The notes below the pieces were generated by a model. That model ran no database searches. It saw only the letters and a program-made list of their open reading frames with translations, and was not told the DNA's origin. Below, one piece after another: positions 28,923 to 36,063 of a stretch of 64,000 nucleotides of DNA. Source of the stretch: CAVVVS01 sp963751355 (lineage in GTDB: Bacteria; Bacteroidota; Ignavibacteria; Ignavibacteriales; Ignavibacteriaceae); assembly GCA_963751355.1 (NCBI GenBank), contig CAVVVS010000046.1:62001-126000 (forward strand), read 5' to 3'. The translations under genes and the position numbers were made by a program. Numbering within the stretch: position 1 is the stretch's first letter; each line of letters opens with the position of its first letter.

Positions 28923-29963
28923 TTAATTTCTATAATTTCTTTTCAGGACTACTATTGTAATATCATCATCTTTACAACCGTAGGTATTAAATTTTTTAAT
29001 GTCTTCAATAATTGAATTAATTATCTCCTCTGATTTTTTTGTTCTATTGTTAATGAGAATTTCCTGCAACCTGCTCTCTCCATAAGTATCTTTCTGTAGA
29101 TTCATTGCTTCCGTTACGCCGTCCGTATATAAAACCAAAGTGTCCCCCTGCTGCAGTTCAACCGATTCGACGGAAAAAGATGCATTTTTAATTATCCCTA
29201 AAGCCGGACCGGTTGTTTTTAAAAATTGGGTCTCATCGTTTTGATGAATGATAATTGGAAAATTATGTCCTGCATTGATGTAAACAAGTGAGCCGTTCGA
29301 GTAATCGTACGTCCCCCAAAAAAGAGTGGCAAAATGTTTTGCCGGGATATTTTTACATAAATAGTCGTTCAATATTTCCATAGTTTGATGAACCGAACGT
29401 TCGTGGTTTTTATCACTTTTCAAAATCGCCTGTATCTGAAGCATTAACATAGCAGCAGGCATTCCTTTCCCGCTTGCATCACCGATTACCAATCCGAATG
29501 AATCTCCTCCGTTAGTTAAAAAATCGTAAAAGTCCCCACCTACTTCCTGGGCGGGACAATAATAGGCTGCTAAATTTAATTCAGAAGTGTCCAGCAACTC
29601 CTTAGGTAATAAATTTTTCTGAATTTGTTTAGCTGCTTTTAATTCATCCTGAATACGCTGCCCTTCGGAAGTAGACCAGTCTTCCAATAAGTTATCCTCT
29701 TTTAATTCATTTAGTTTTTTATCTGTTAATTGATTTACATAAAATTTTTCATATCCCGCGGGTAGTAAATATCCTGCTTTCATTAATTCCGTATATGCTT
29801 TAAGAATAATCCGTTTATTTACATGCTGCTGCTTTGCTAAAACTCTTACAGGGAGTAATTCCGTTCCGCTTTTCAAATCACCGTTTAAGATCCGGTTTTT
29901 AATCTGCCTGCTGATTTGAAGATGTAAAGGCTCTGATGAAATATTTGATAAGTTAAGTATCAT
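28923..29963 (-). CDS. GntR winged-helix domain fused to PP2C/SpoIIE serine phosphatase
   Basis: A 346-aa fusion. Residues 1-75 are a YtrA-type GntR DNA-binding domain (PLHLQISRQIKNRILNGDL, GTELLPVRVLAKQQHVNKR). A helical linker follows at 80-120 (DELKAAKQIQKNLLP, the usual RsbU-type entry). Residues about 125-342 are a SpoIIE/PP2C phosphatase with metal-binding acidic residues in VGGDFYDF (D144), GDASGKGMPAAM (D162), YTDGVTEA (D281) and DDDITIVV (about D334). All expected catalytic motifs are present. It would join promoter binding and Ser/Thr dephosphorylation in one chain. It is the first gene of the regulator/ABC unit, behind a promoter with a strong palindrome. No anti-sigma or anti-anti-sigma partner was found in the window. 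Confidence 0.9.
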   Translation of the reverse strand: MILNLSNISSEPLHLQISRQIKNRILNGDLKSGTELLPVRVLAKQQHVNKRIILKAYTELMKAGYLLPAGYEKFYVNQLTDKKLNELKEDNLLEDWSTSEGQRIQDELKAAKQIQKNLLPKELLDTSELNLAAYYCPAQEVGGDFYDFLTNGGDSFGLVIGDASGKGMPAAMLMLQIQAILKSDKNHERSVHQTMEILNDYLCKNIPAKHFATLFWGTYDYSNGSLVYINAGHNFPIIIHQNDETQFLKTTGPALGIIKNASFSVESVELQQGDTLVLYTDGVTEAMNLQKDTYGESRLQEILINNRTKKSEEIINSIIEDIKKFNTYGCKDDDITIVVLKRNYRN

Positions 29964-29994
29964 ACCCCTGAACTTTCCCTTTTCAACTGTTCTG

Positions 29995-30019
29995 ACTGTC
30001 TATATGCAATATAGACAGT
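29995..30019. promoter_or_regulatory. Perfect palindrome, candidate GntR operator
   Basis: ACTGTCTATAT and its exact reverse complement ATATAGACAGT flank a 3-nt centre (GCA). A further TTTCAACTGT half-site at 29981-29990 and the TTGAAA following 30019 extend the symmetry. The site ends about 30 nt before the start of the GntR-PP2C gene and overlaps its predicted -10 box. YtrA-type GntR proteins bind such dyads, so autoregulation is likely. Confidence 0.7.
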
Positions 30020-30036
30020 TGAAATTGATTTGTCAA
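30008..30036 (-). promoter_or_regulatory. Sigma70-like promoter of the GntR-PP2C unit
   Basis: On the minus strand TTGACA (30036-30031) and TATATT (30013-30008) are separated by exactly 17 nt. The -10 box sits inside the palindrome at 29995-30019, which would let a bound repressor block polymerase. Bacteroidota-type sigma factors often prefer other boxes, so use of this promoter is inferred. Confidence 0.55.
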
Positions 30037-30366
30037 GTTATTTTGAAATGGTATATGCTGCTTTTATACGAACGGCTGATTTATCGGGGAAATAAATGAT
30101 AATGATTGATAAACGGTTATGGATGTGAATTTATGCAAGATAATTTCTAGGGATGCCGTCTTAAATTTTGATATTCCTTGAACTTTGGGAAATAATTATG
30201 ACGACTTTCGAAATTTATATATTTTCTAAAATGCTACGGTAAGTAAAGCAGTTATTTGCACACAACTTATATGAAATTGGATTTATAAAATATTTGCTAT
30301 TGAAATTTTAAGTGCCAATTAATTTTGTAATTTATTTCATCAATTAATTAACACGTTGTAATAAAA

Positions 30367-31416
30367 TTACAAAATAACTCCTCCGCCGAGGCACAAATCA
30401 TCTTTATAAAAAACTGCAAATTGCCCTGCTGCAATCCCTTGATCAGGTTTGTCAAGTTTAACTCTGCCGGTTCCGTTATTGCTAAAATCAAGTGTGCAGT
30501 TATACATTGCGGCACCATGTCTAATCTTTAATTGAAAATGATTCGCTTCCGGTCTTTCACCTGATATCCAGTTAAACTTACCGACGGTAAATTCGTCTTT
30601 AGCCCTGGCTGCATAATTTTCTCTTGATATATAAATTTTATTTTCTTTTACCTCCTTTTTAACGACATACCAGGGACCGCCGGATAAACCCAAACCCGAT
30701 CTTTGCCCGATTGTATAATAATAATATCCGTTATGCTCGCCCATTTTTTTGCCGTTGTCGATGTCAATTATATCGCCTTTTATTTCGCCTAAATGATGTT
30801 TGATGAATTCGGTAAATTTAATTTGTCCCAAAAAGCAGATACCTTGACTATCTTTTCTATCCATATTAGGGAGATCATATTCATGCGCTTTTTTACGAAC
30901 CTGAGATTTGTCCAAATCACCGAGCGGAAAGTAAGCACGGGATAGCTGGTTTTGAGTTAAATATGCCAGAAAATATGTTTGATCTTTTACGGGATCGGGC
31001 GTTCTTTTAAGCTGAAATCCATTATCGGTATTCTCAACTTTTGCGTAGTGTCCGCTTGCAACTTTTTCAAATGAATCGTCAATCTTATCATAAAACTGAC
31101 CGAATTTTATTAAACTGTTGCAGAACATATCCGGATTAGGTGTACGACCCTCTTTAATCTCTTCAATCGTATAGGTTACAACAGTATCCCAATATTCATT
31201 TTGAAGAGGTAAAACTTCCAGGGGAATCCCTATCTGCCTGCAAACTCCACGTGCATATTTTAAATCTTCCTCCCAGGGACAATCACCAAGGAATGAGAAT
31301 TCATCTTGAAGCCATATTTTTAAATAGTAGGCAGTTATATCGTGACCCTGCTCATGTAATATTCTCATCGCAACGGAACTGTCAACCCCGCCGGATAATA
31401 GCATTGCAATTTTCAT
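30367..31416 (-). CDS. mnmA: tRNA 2-thiouridine(34) synthase MnmA
   Basis: A cytoplasmic tRNA-modifying enzyme that puts sulfur on U34 of Lys, Glu and Gln tRNAs. The PP-loop is MLLSGGVDSSVAM at the N-terminus. The catalytic cysteines lie in NPDMFCNSLIKFG and GICFLGQ, separated by about 100 residues as usual. YYYTIGQRSGLG and GQFAVFYKDDLCLGGG are family marks near the C-terminus. Length is 349 aa, a normal size. It stands apart from the upstream membrane-protein gene by 81 nt. An AT-rich dyad at 30323-30375 overlaps its stop and might aid termination. Confidence 0.95.
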   Translation of the reverse strand: MKIAMLLSGGVDSSVAMRILHEQGHDITAYYLKIWLQDEFSFLGDCPWEEDLKYARGVCRQIGIPLEVLPLQNEYWDTVVTYTIEEIKEGRTPNPDMFCNSLIKFGQFYDKIDDSFEKVASGHYAKVENTDNGFQLKRTPDPVKDQTYFLAYLTQNQLSRAYFPLGDLDKSQVRKKAHEYDLPNMDRKDSQGICFLGQIKFTEFIKHHLGEIKGDIIDIDNGKKMGEHNGYYYYTIGQRSGLGLSGGPWYVVKKEVKENKIYISRENYAARAKDEFTVGKFNWISGERPEANHFQLKIRHGAAMYNCTLDFSNNGTGRVKLDKPDQGIAAGQFAVFYKDDLCLGGGVIL

Positions 31417-31497
31417 AATCCAATTTTCAATAAAATTATTTTAAAAATATAAATAATCCGGCTGTAATTAATAAGCCAAAAGCGGTTAATCGGCTGG

Positions 31498-32070
31498 CTA
31501 CTTGGAATCGGAATTTTTATTTTTTTTGTTTTCTTTCTTCGGTCTTTTTTTTTGTGCAGCTTTTTTAATTCTTTTTTCTACTTGTTTCTTCCTCGCAGAC
31601 ATTTTTTCAACTACTTCATCATAGACCTTCCTATCAACTAAATGAAGTATATGAGTTTGAAGCGCCCGGGCATTCTTCATCTTATCATAAAACCCAATTG
31701 TAACGTTATTTTTACCATCGTGTACAAAATGCATTCCGCTTATCCTGCCCTCAAAAATACCGCCGGTTAGCTTTTCTATGTCCTTAAATTTGATTTCTAC
31801 TTTTTTTGAGGAAAATAAAAAATTCTCACAGACCATTTTTTCATTGTCTACGGATATTTTGTACGGCATAAATTTATACATCTTAAAATATTGACGGTTA
31901 AGCAAAAACAGCAGTATAAATGTAATTGCCAAAGGGATAAGAAACATAAGATGTTTGTTAAGACTTAATGCCGCTCCGATAAAATAAAACAGTAATACTA
32001 AATTAATCGGGATATTACCGTACCTGTAAATAAATTTCGACAAAAAAGAATATTCAAAAGTTTTCATCAT
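31498..32070 (-). CDS. Two-helix membrane protein with PH-like domain and Lys-rich tail
   Basis: A 190-aa protein with two membrane helices (about 20-37 and 41-60), then a soluble domain (YKISVDNEKMVCENFLFSSKKVEIKFKDIEKLTGG) of the type seen in bacterial PH-like proteins. The last 30 residues are almost entirely lysine, arginine and asparagine (KKAAQKKRPKKENKKNKN), probably disordered and able to bind nucleic acid or acidic lipids. No specific family was recognised. It is upstream of mnmA on the same strand but probably has its own transcript. Confidence 0.7.
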   Translation of the reverse strand: MMKTFEYSFLSKFIYRYGNIPINLVLLFYFIGAALSLNKHLMFLIPLAITFILLFLLNRQYFKMYKFMPYKISVDNEKMVCENFLFSSKKVEIKFKDIEKLTGGIFEGRISGMHFVHDGKNNVTIGFYDKMKNARALQTHILHLVDRKVYDEVVEKMSARKKQVEKRIKKAAQKKRPKKENKKNKNSDSK

Positions 32071-32196
32071 TGTATCAAACTAACTGATAGATTTTCCAAC
32101 ACTAACTTAATCATATTTTCGGAAAATCGTTTTGCAATTCTTTTCTATTTACATTTTTATATAGGAATTCACGAAGGGAAATAATTTTACTATTCA

Positions 32197-33003
32197 TTAC
32201 TCAAATTTAACACTGACGGGAGAATTTAGCTGAACCTTAATTCCGGGAGTGTTTTTCATCAGTTGTTTTAATTCTTCAAGGTTTTGAGTATTTAGCTGAT
32301 TAAGCCGGTTCAGATTCTTTTTGTCTTTCATCAGTTTATTAAAATCAATATCATATAAAGTAATGTCATTACCTTTAACATATGCTGCATTTGTATTGTC
32401 AATTTTCCCGTTCACGTGTAAATAGAGTGAGATATGAAGGTCTTGCATCATTTTTAACATTTCCGTGTTTTGTTCGGTACCGGTTTTTATTAAATCTTTT
32501 CTCTTCGAGGATGTTTTGGGAGATTTTTCTTTAGGCAGTTCTACCAACACTTCAGATGGATTACCTTTTTTAAAAATAAAACGCGAAAATTCATTGCGGG
32601 ATTTTGATAAGGAGTTCATTGTATTTATTGGAACTCTATTTTGGGGATTTTCATTAATTCTCAATTTATTCAAATTCCGGAAACTATATACAACCTTGTA
32701 CCCTTCCATCTTTTCAGTTTTTACGGGACCCCCCGAAACATATTCCACGCCCTCTCCCATTTCTGCAGTTTTATTTTTCAATTTTTTCTCGTTAAAAATA
32801 CTAAAGGGTTTTGTTCGTGTGGAATCATCTGCCAGATTACTTAACCCGGCTATCATTTTTAGAACTTGATTACTCATCATAACCGTTTCAACTACTGTCC
32901 CGGAACCATCTTTATTGATATTTACAACCGTCTTCACCTCGAGACATCCTGTGAAAGAAATAAAGAATAAAAGTAAAATACCGGTAATGAAAGATTTTTT
33001 CAT
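32197..33003 (-). CDS. Predicted lipoprotein of unknown function
   Basis: A 268-aa lipoprotein: signal peptide MKKSFITGILLLFFISFTGC with lipobox FTGC. EVKTVVNINKDGSGTVVETVMMS directly after it is a pattern common in Bacteroidota envelope lipoproteins, where a beta-rich domain starts with Asp-Gly-Ser-Gly. The start is the Met at 33003 with a strong AGGGAGGTG; twelve upstream codons of the longer frame are discarded. The remainder is basic and helical toward the C-terminus. Role unknown. Confidence 0.8.
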   Translation of the reverse strand: MKKSFITGILLLFFISFTGCLEVKTVVNINKDGSGTVVETVMMSNQVLKMIAGLSNLADDSTRTKPFSIFNEKKLKNKTAEMGEGVEYVSGGPVKTEKMEGYKVVYSFRNLNKLRINENPQNRVPINTMNSLSKSRNEFSRFIFKKGNPSEVLVELPKEKSPKTSSKRKDLIKTGTEQNTEMLKMMQDLHISLYLHVNGKIDNTNAAYVKGNDITLYDIDFNKLMKDKKNLNRLNQLNTQNLEELKQLMKNTPGIKVQLNSPVSVKFE

Positions 33004-33096
33004 AGACACCTCCCTAATAAAATTGAAGGGATATTTCACTTAAAAGATAAGAAGAAAATCTACTAATTAGCAATAAACCGCAGTGAGTGGTTTCAT

Positions 33097-34467
33097 TTAT
33101 AATAAATTACTAGCAAGTTCAGCAAGCTCGGATCTTTCCCCTTTCTCAAGATTAATATGCGCATAAAGTTTCTGACCTTTAAAATGATCTATCAGGAACG
33201 AAAGTCCGTTGGATTGTGAATCGAGGTAAGGATGATCAATTTGATAAATATCACCGGTAAATACTATTTTCGAGCCCTCACCTGCACGGGTTATGATGGT
33301 TTTAATTTCGTGCGGTGTTAAATTTTGAGCTTCGTCCACTATAAAAAATATTCTTTGAAGACTTCTGCCCCTGATATAAGACAAAGGTTCGATTACTAAT
33401 TTTTCATCTTTTAGTAAATTATTGATCAACTGGGATTGTTTATCGGTTTCGGTAAATTGATCCTGGATTACCCTAAGATTATCCCACAAAGGCTGCATAT
33501 AAGGTTCAATCTTACTTTGAACATCACCGGGAAGATATCCTATATCTTTATTACTGAGCGGAACAATCGGGCGGGCAATATAAATCTGTCGATAACTCTT
33601 TCTAACATGCAGCGCGCTTGCCAGTGCAAGCAATGTTTTTCCCGTCCCGGCTTTGCCTGTTAAAGTCACCAGCGGAATATCATTGTTGGTAAGCGCATCC
33701 GCCGCAAATGTCTGCTCCGCATTTCTAGGTTTAATTCCGTAGATTATATTTTTATCTACCTTCCTAAAATATTCCATCTCATTATCTAAATAAGCCAATG
33801 CAGAACGGCTCGAATTTCGAACTATGTAATATTTGTTTGGAACTGCTTCTCCGTTCAACTTTTTTAGCACTTTCTTTGCCGGAATTACATAAGGAGGTTG
33901 AAACAGTTTTACAATCATCTCGTCATCAAAATCTTCCGCTATTTCTTTACCGCTGTATAATTCTTCAATGCTGCTTATTCTATCGGTGTTGTAATCCTCG
34001 GCTAAAATTCCGAGCGCTTTAGATTTCATTCTTAGATTTACATCTTTGGATATCAATACTACAGAAGATTTATTTTTATATTTTTTATCCCATTCAAATG
34101 CAACGGAAAGTATCCTATGATCGGGAGTATCTTCTCTGAATATTTCCCGGATTTCATCGCTGATACCCCGGGCAATTGCAATCCTAACCTTGCCGCGATT
34201 TTTACCCATAGACACGCCGCCGTTAAACAGCGCAGTTCCCGTCATTGAATCAAGTGTACGTGCAAACTCACGGGCATTTAGATTTATTATCTGGCTGCCC
34301 CGTTTAAAATGATCCAACTCTTCTAATACCGTTAATGGAATAACGATATCATTCTCTTCAAATTGATTTATGCATGTAGCATCGTGAAGAATTACATTTG
34401 TATCTAAAATAAATGTTTTGGGATTTTTTTTAATTTGCGTTAGTTTGGGGGCTTTTTTTCTTTTCAT
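33097..34467 (-). CDS. PIN-PhoH protein (PhoH2-type RNase/ATPase)
   Basis: A 456-aa cytoplasmic fusion. The N-terminal PIN nuclease domain (FILDTNVILHDATC, then IPLTVLEELDHFKRG; acidic residues also in SKDVNLRMKSKALG) occupies about 15-160. The C-terminal PhoH ATPase spans about 240-450, with Walker A TGKAGTGKTLLALA, Walker B FFIVDEAQNLTP and FTGDIYQIDHPYLD. PhoH2 proteins are described as sequence-specific RNA helicases and ribonucleases. Length is normal. No antitoxin-like gene is adjacent. The ribosome site is weak. Confidence 0.92.
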   Translation of the reverse strand: MKRKKAPKLTQIKKNPKTFILDTNVILHDATCINQFEENDIVIPLTVLEELDHFKRGSQIINLNAREFARTLDSMTGTALFNGGVSMGKNRGKVRIAIARGISDEIREIFREDTPDHRILSVAFEWDKKYKNKSSVVLISKDVNLRMKSKALGILAEDYNTDRISSIEELYSGKEIAEDFDDEMIVKLFQPPYVIPAKKVLKKLNGEAVPNKYYIVRNSSRSALAYLDNEMEYFRKVDKNIIYGIKPRNAEQTFAADALTNNDIPLVTLTGKAGTGKTLLALASALHVRKSYRQIYIARPIVPLSNKDIGYLPGDVQSKIEPYMQPLWDNLRVIQDQFTETDKQSQLINNLLKDEKLVIEPLSYIRGRSLQRIFFIVDEAQNLTPHEIKTIITRAGEGSKIVFTGDIYQIDHPYLDSQSNGLSFLIDHFKGQKLYAHINLEKGERSELAELASNLL

Positions 34468-34787
34468 TCAGCTTTTATTTTTTATTTCCAACATTATAGA
34501 ATAATCCAACATTGAATGATTTATATAATCCGGAAAAATCCTTAATCAATCTAGCATATTTTTCCGGTACTTTATAATAGAGTATAATGTTAATATATTA
34601 TGGGGGCAATAATTTTCCTCTAAGTATTTATAAAGTGAAATAAATCACTATTTTTTTTAATTATCAAATTGAATCTATAATCTCTTTCGATTATATTTAT
34701 AAAACTTTTTTGGATTTACTAATTGAAAAGAAAACAAATTACTCGATATAAAATTATTGCGGGTCACATTAAAGAGTCTATATTGAA
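34468..34787. other. Intergenic, possible carA leader
   Basis: AT-rich stretch between divergent PhoH and carA genes. No open frame of note: a seven-codon frame at 34600-34623 lacks a ribosome site. Because a strong plus-strand terminator follows at 34788-34816 with no plus-strand gene before it, this stretch may encode a short untranslated leader or small RNA that starts somewhere in here. No known riboswitch was recognised. Confidence 0.4.
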
Positions 34788-34816
34788 ATAGCCACTCATC
34801 GAGTGGCTATTTTTTT
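34788..34816 (+). terminator. Orphan intrinsic terminator upstream of carA, candidate attenuator
   Basis: Perfect 10-bp stem ATAGCCACTC/GAGTGGCTAT with loop ATC and a run of six T on the plus strand. It ends 61 nt before the carA ATG. There is no plus-strand gene upstream for more than 12 kb, so it either ends an unseen small RNA or conditionally attenuates carA transcription. Confidence 0.8.
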
Positions 34817-34877
34817 GCCTAAAAATACATACACTTATTGAATTGAAATTGTATTTGTAATTAACCATTGGAATACT

Positions 34878-35954
34878 ATGAGCAAAAATAACCAAGTTGC
34901 AAAATTAATCTTAGAGGACGGCTCCGAATTTAAAGGAAAAAGCTTTGGATATCCTAAGAATACTAACGGAGAAGTTGTTTTTAACACGGGAATGGTGGGT
35001 TATCCCGAAACTATGACTGATCCTTCGTACCGTGGACAAATATTAGTCTGCACTTACCCCTTAATTGGTAATTACGGTATTCCCGGGAACGAAAAAGAGA
35101 ACGGGCTCTTTAAAAATTTTGAATCCGACCAAATTCATTGTAGGGGATTAATTATTTCCGATTATTCCACAGAATATTCTCATTGGAACTCTAAAAAATC
35201 CTTATCCGACTGGATGACCGAACAAAAGATTCCCGGCATTTATGGAATTGATACGCGTATGCTTACCCGGAAATTACGCGATAAAGGAACTATGCTAGGT
35301 AAAATAATTATCGATGAAAACGAAAAAATTGATTTTGAGGACCCTAATAAGCTCAATCTTGTCGGTGAGGTAAGTGTTAAAGAACCAATAGAATATAAAC
35401 GCAGCGGGAAAAAAATAATTCTCGTCGATTGCGGTACTAAAAATAATATCATTCAAGCATTCCTTGCCAGGGATATTACTGTTTTAAGAGTTCCTTACGA
35501 TTATGATTTTTCCAAAGAAAAAGCCGACGGCATCTTAATTTCAAACGGTCCGGGTGATCCTAAAATGTGCACGGCAACAATTGAAAATACGAAGAAAGTA
35601 TTATCGAACGGAATTCCTGTTTTGGGGGTATGCCTCGGAAGTCAAATTATAGCTTTAGCGGCAGGAGCAAATACTTATAAGTTGAAATACGGTCACCGGA
35701 GCCATAATCAACCATGTAACGAGATGGGAACTAAAAGATGCTATATTACTTCACAAAATCACGGTTATGCAGTTGATTCGGAAACGCTTCCTGTGGATTG
35801 GCGTGAATGGTTTGTAAATGATAATGATGGAACAAATGAGGGAATAATTCATATTTCAAAACCTCTTTTTGCGGCACAATTTCATCCGGAGGCTTCACCC
35901 GGACCGGATGATACTGAGTTCATTTTCGATATGTTTTTAAGAGCATTAAAATAA
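34878..35954 (+). CDS. carA: Carbamoyl-phosphate synthase small subunit
   Basis: A 358-aa glutamine amidotransferase subunit that supplies ammonia to CarB for carbamoyl phosphate, feeding pyrimidine and arginine synthesis. N-terminal CPSase_sm domain: LEDGSEFKGKSFG, EVVFNTGMVGYPETMTDPSY, GIDTRMLTRKLRDKG. C-terminal class I GATase with nucleophile cysteine in GVCLGSQ (the usual His before Gln is Ser here) and the His/Glu pair in FHPEASPGP. An orphan terminator lies upstream. The partner carB is 2.3 kb downstream, separated by a fucosidase gene. Confidence 0.95.
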   Translation: MSKNNQVAKLILEDGSEFKGKSFGYPKNTNGEVVFNTGMVGYPETMTDPSYRGQILVCTYPLIGNYGIPGNEKENGLFKNFESDQIHCRGLIISDYSTEYSHWNSKKSLSDWMTEQKIPGIYGIDTRMLTRKLRDKGTMLGKIIIDENEKIDFEDPNKLNLVGEVSVKEPIEYKRSGKKIILVDCGTKNNIIQAFLARDITVLRVPYDYDFSKEKADGILISNGPGDPKMCTATIENTKKVLSNGIPVLGVCLGSQIIALAAGANTYKLKYGHRSHNQPCNEMGTKRCYITSQNHGYAVDSETLPVDWREWFVNDNDGTNEGIIHISKPLFAAQFHPEASPGPDDTEFIFDMFLRALK

Positions 35955-36063
35955 TTGTCGACTCATAAAAAATCTTAAAAAAATAGAAGTATTTTGAAAA
36001 TATTTATAAAGTGCAAAAATAAATGTTTGTATCCCTGCAACTTTAGCCGGAAAGGGAATAAAA

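Noticed and set aside
34600..34623. Seven-codon leader peptide candidate before carA
   Set aside because: No ribosome site and no regulatory codons of arginine or a pyrimidine-linked type.
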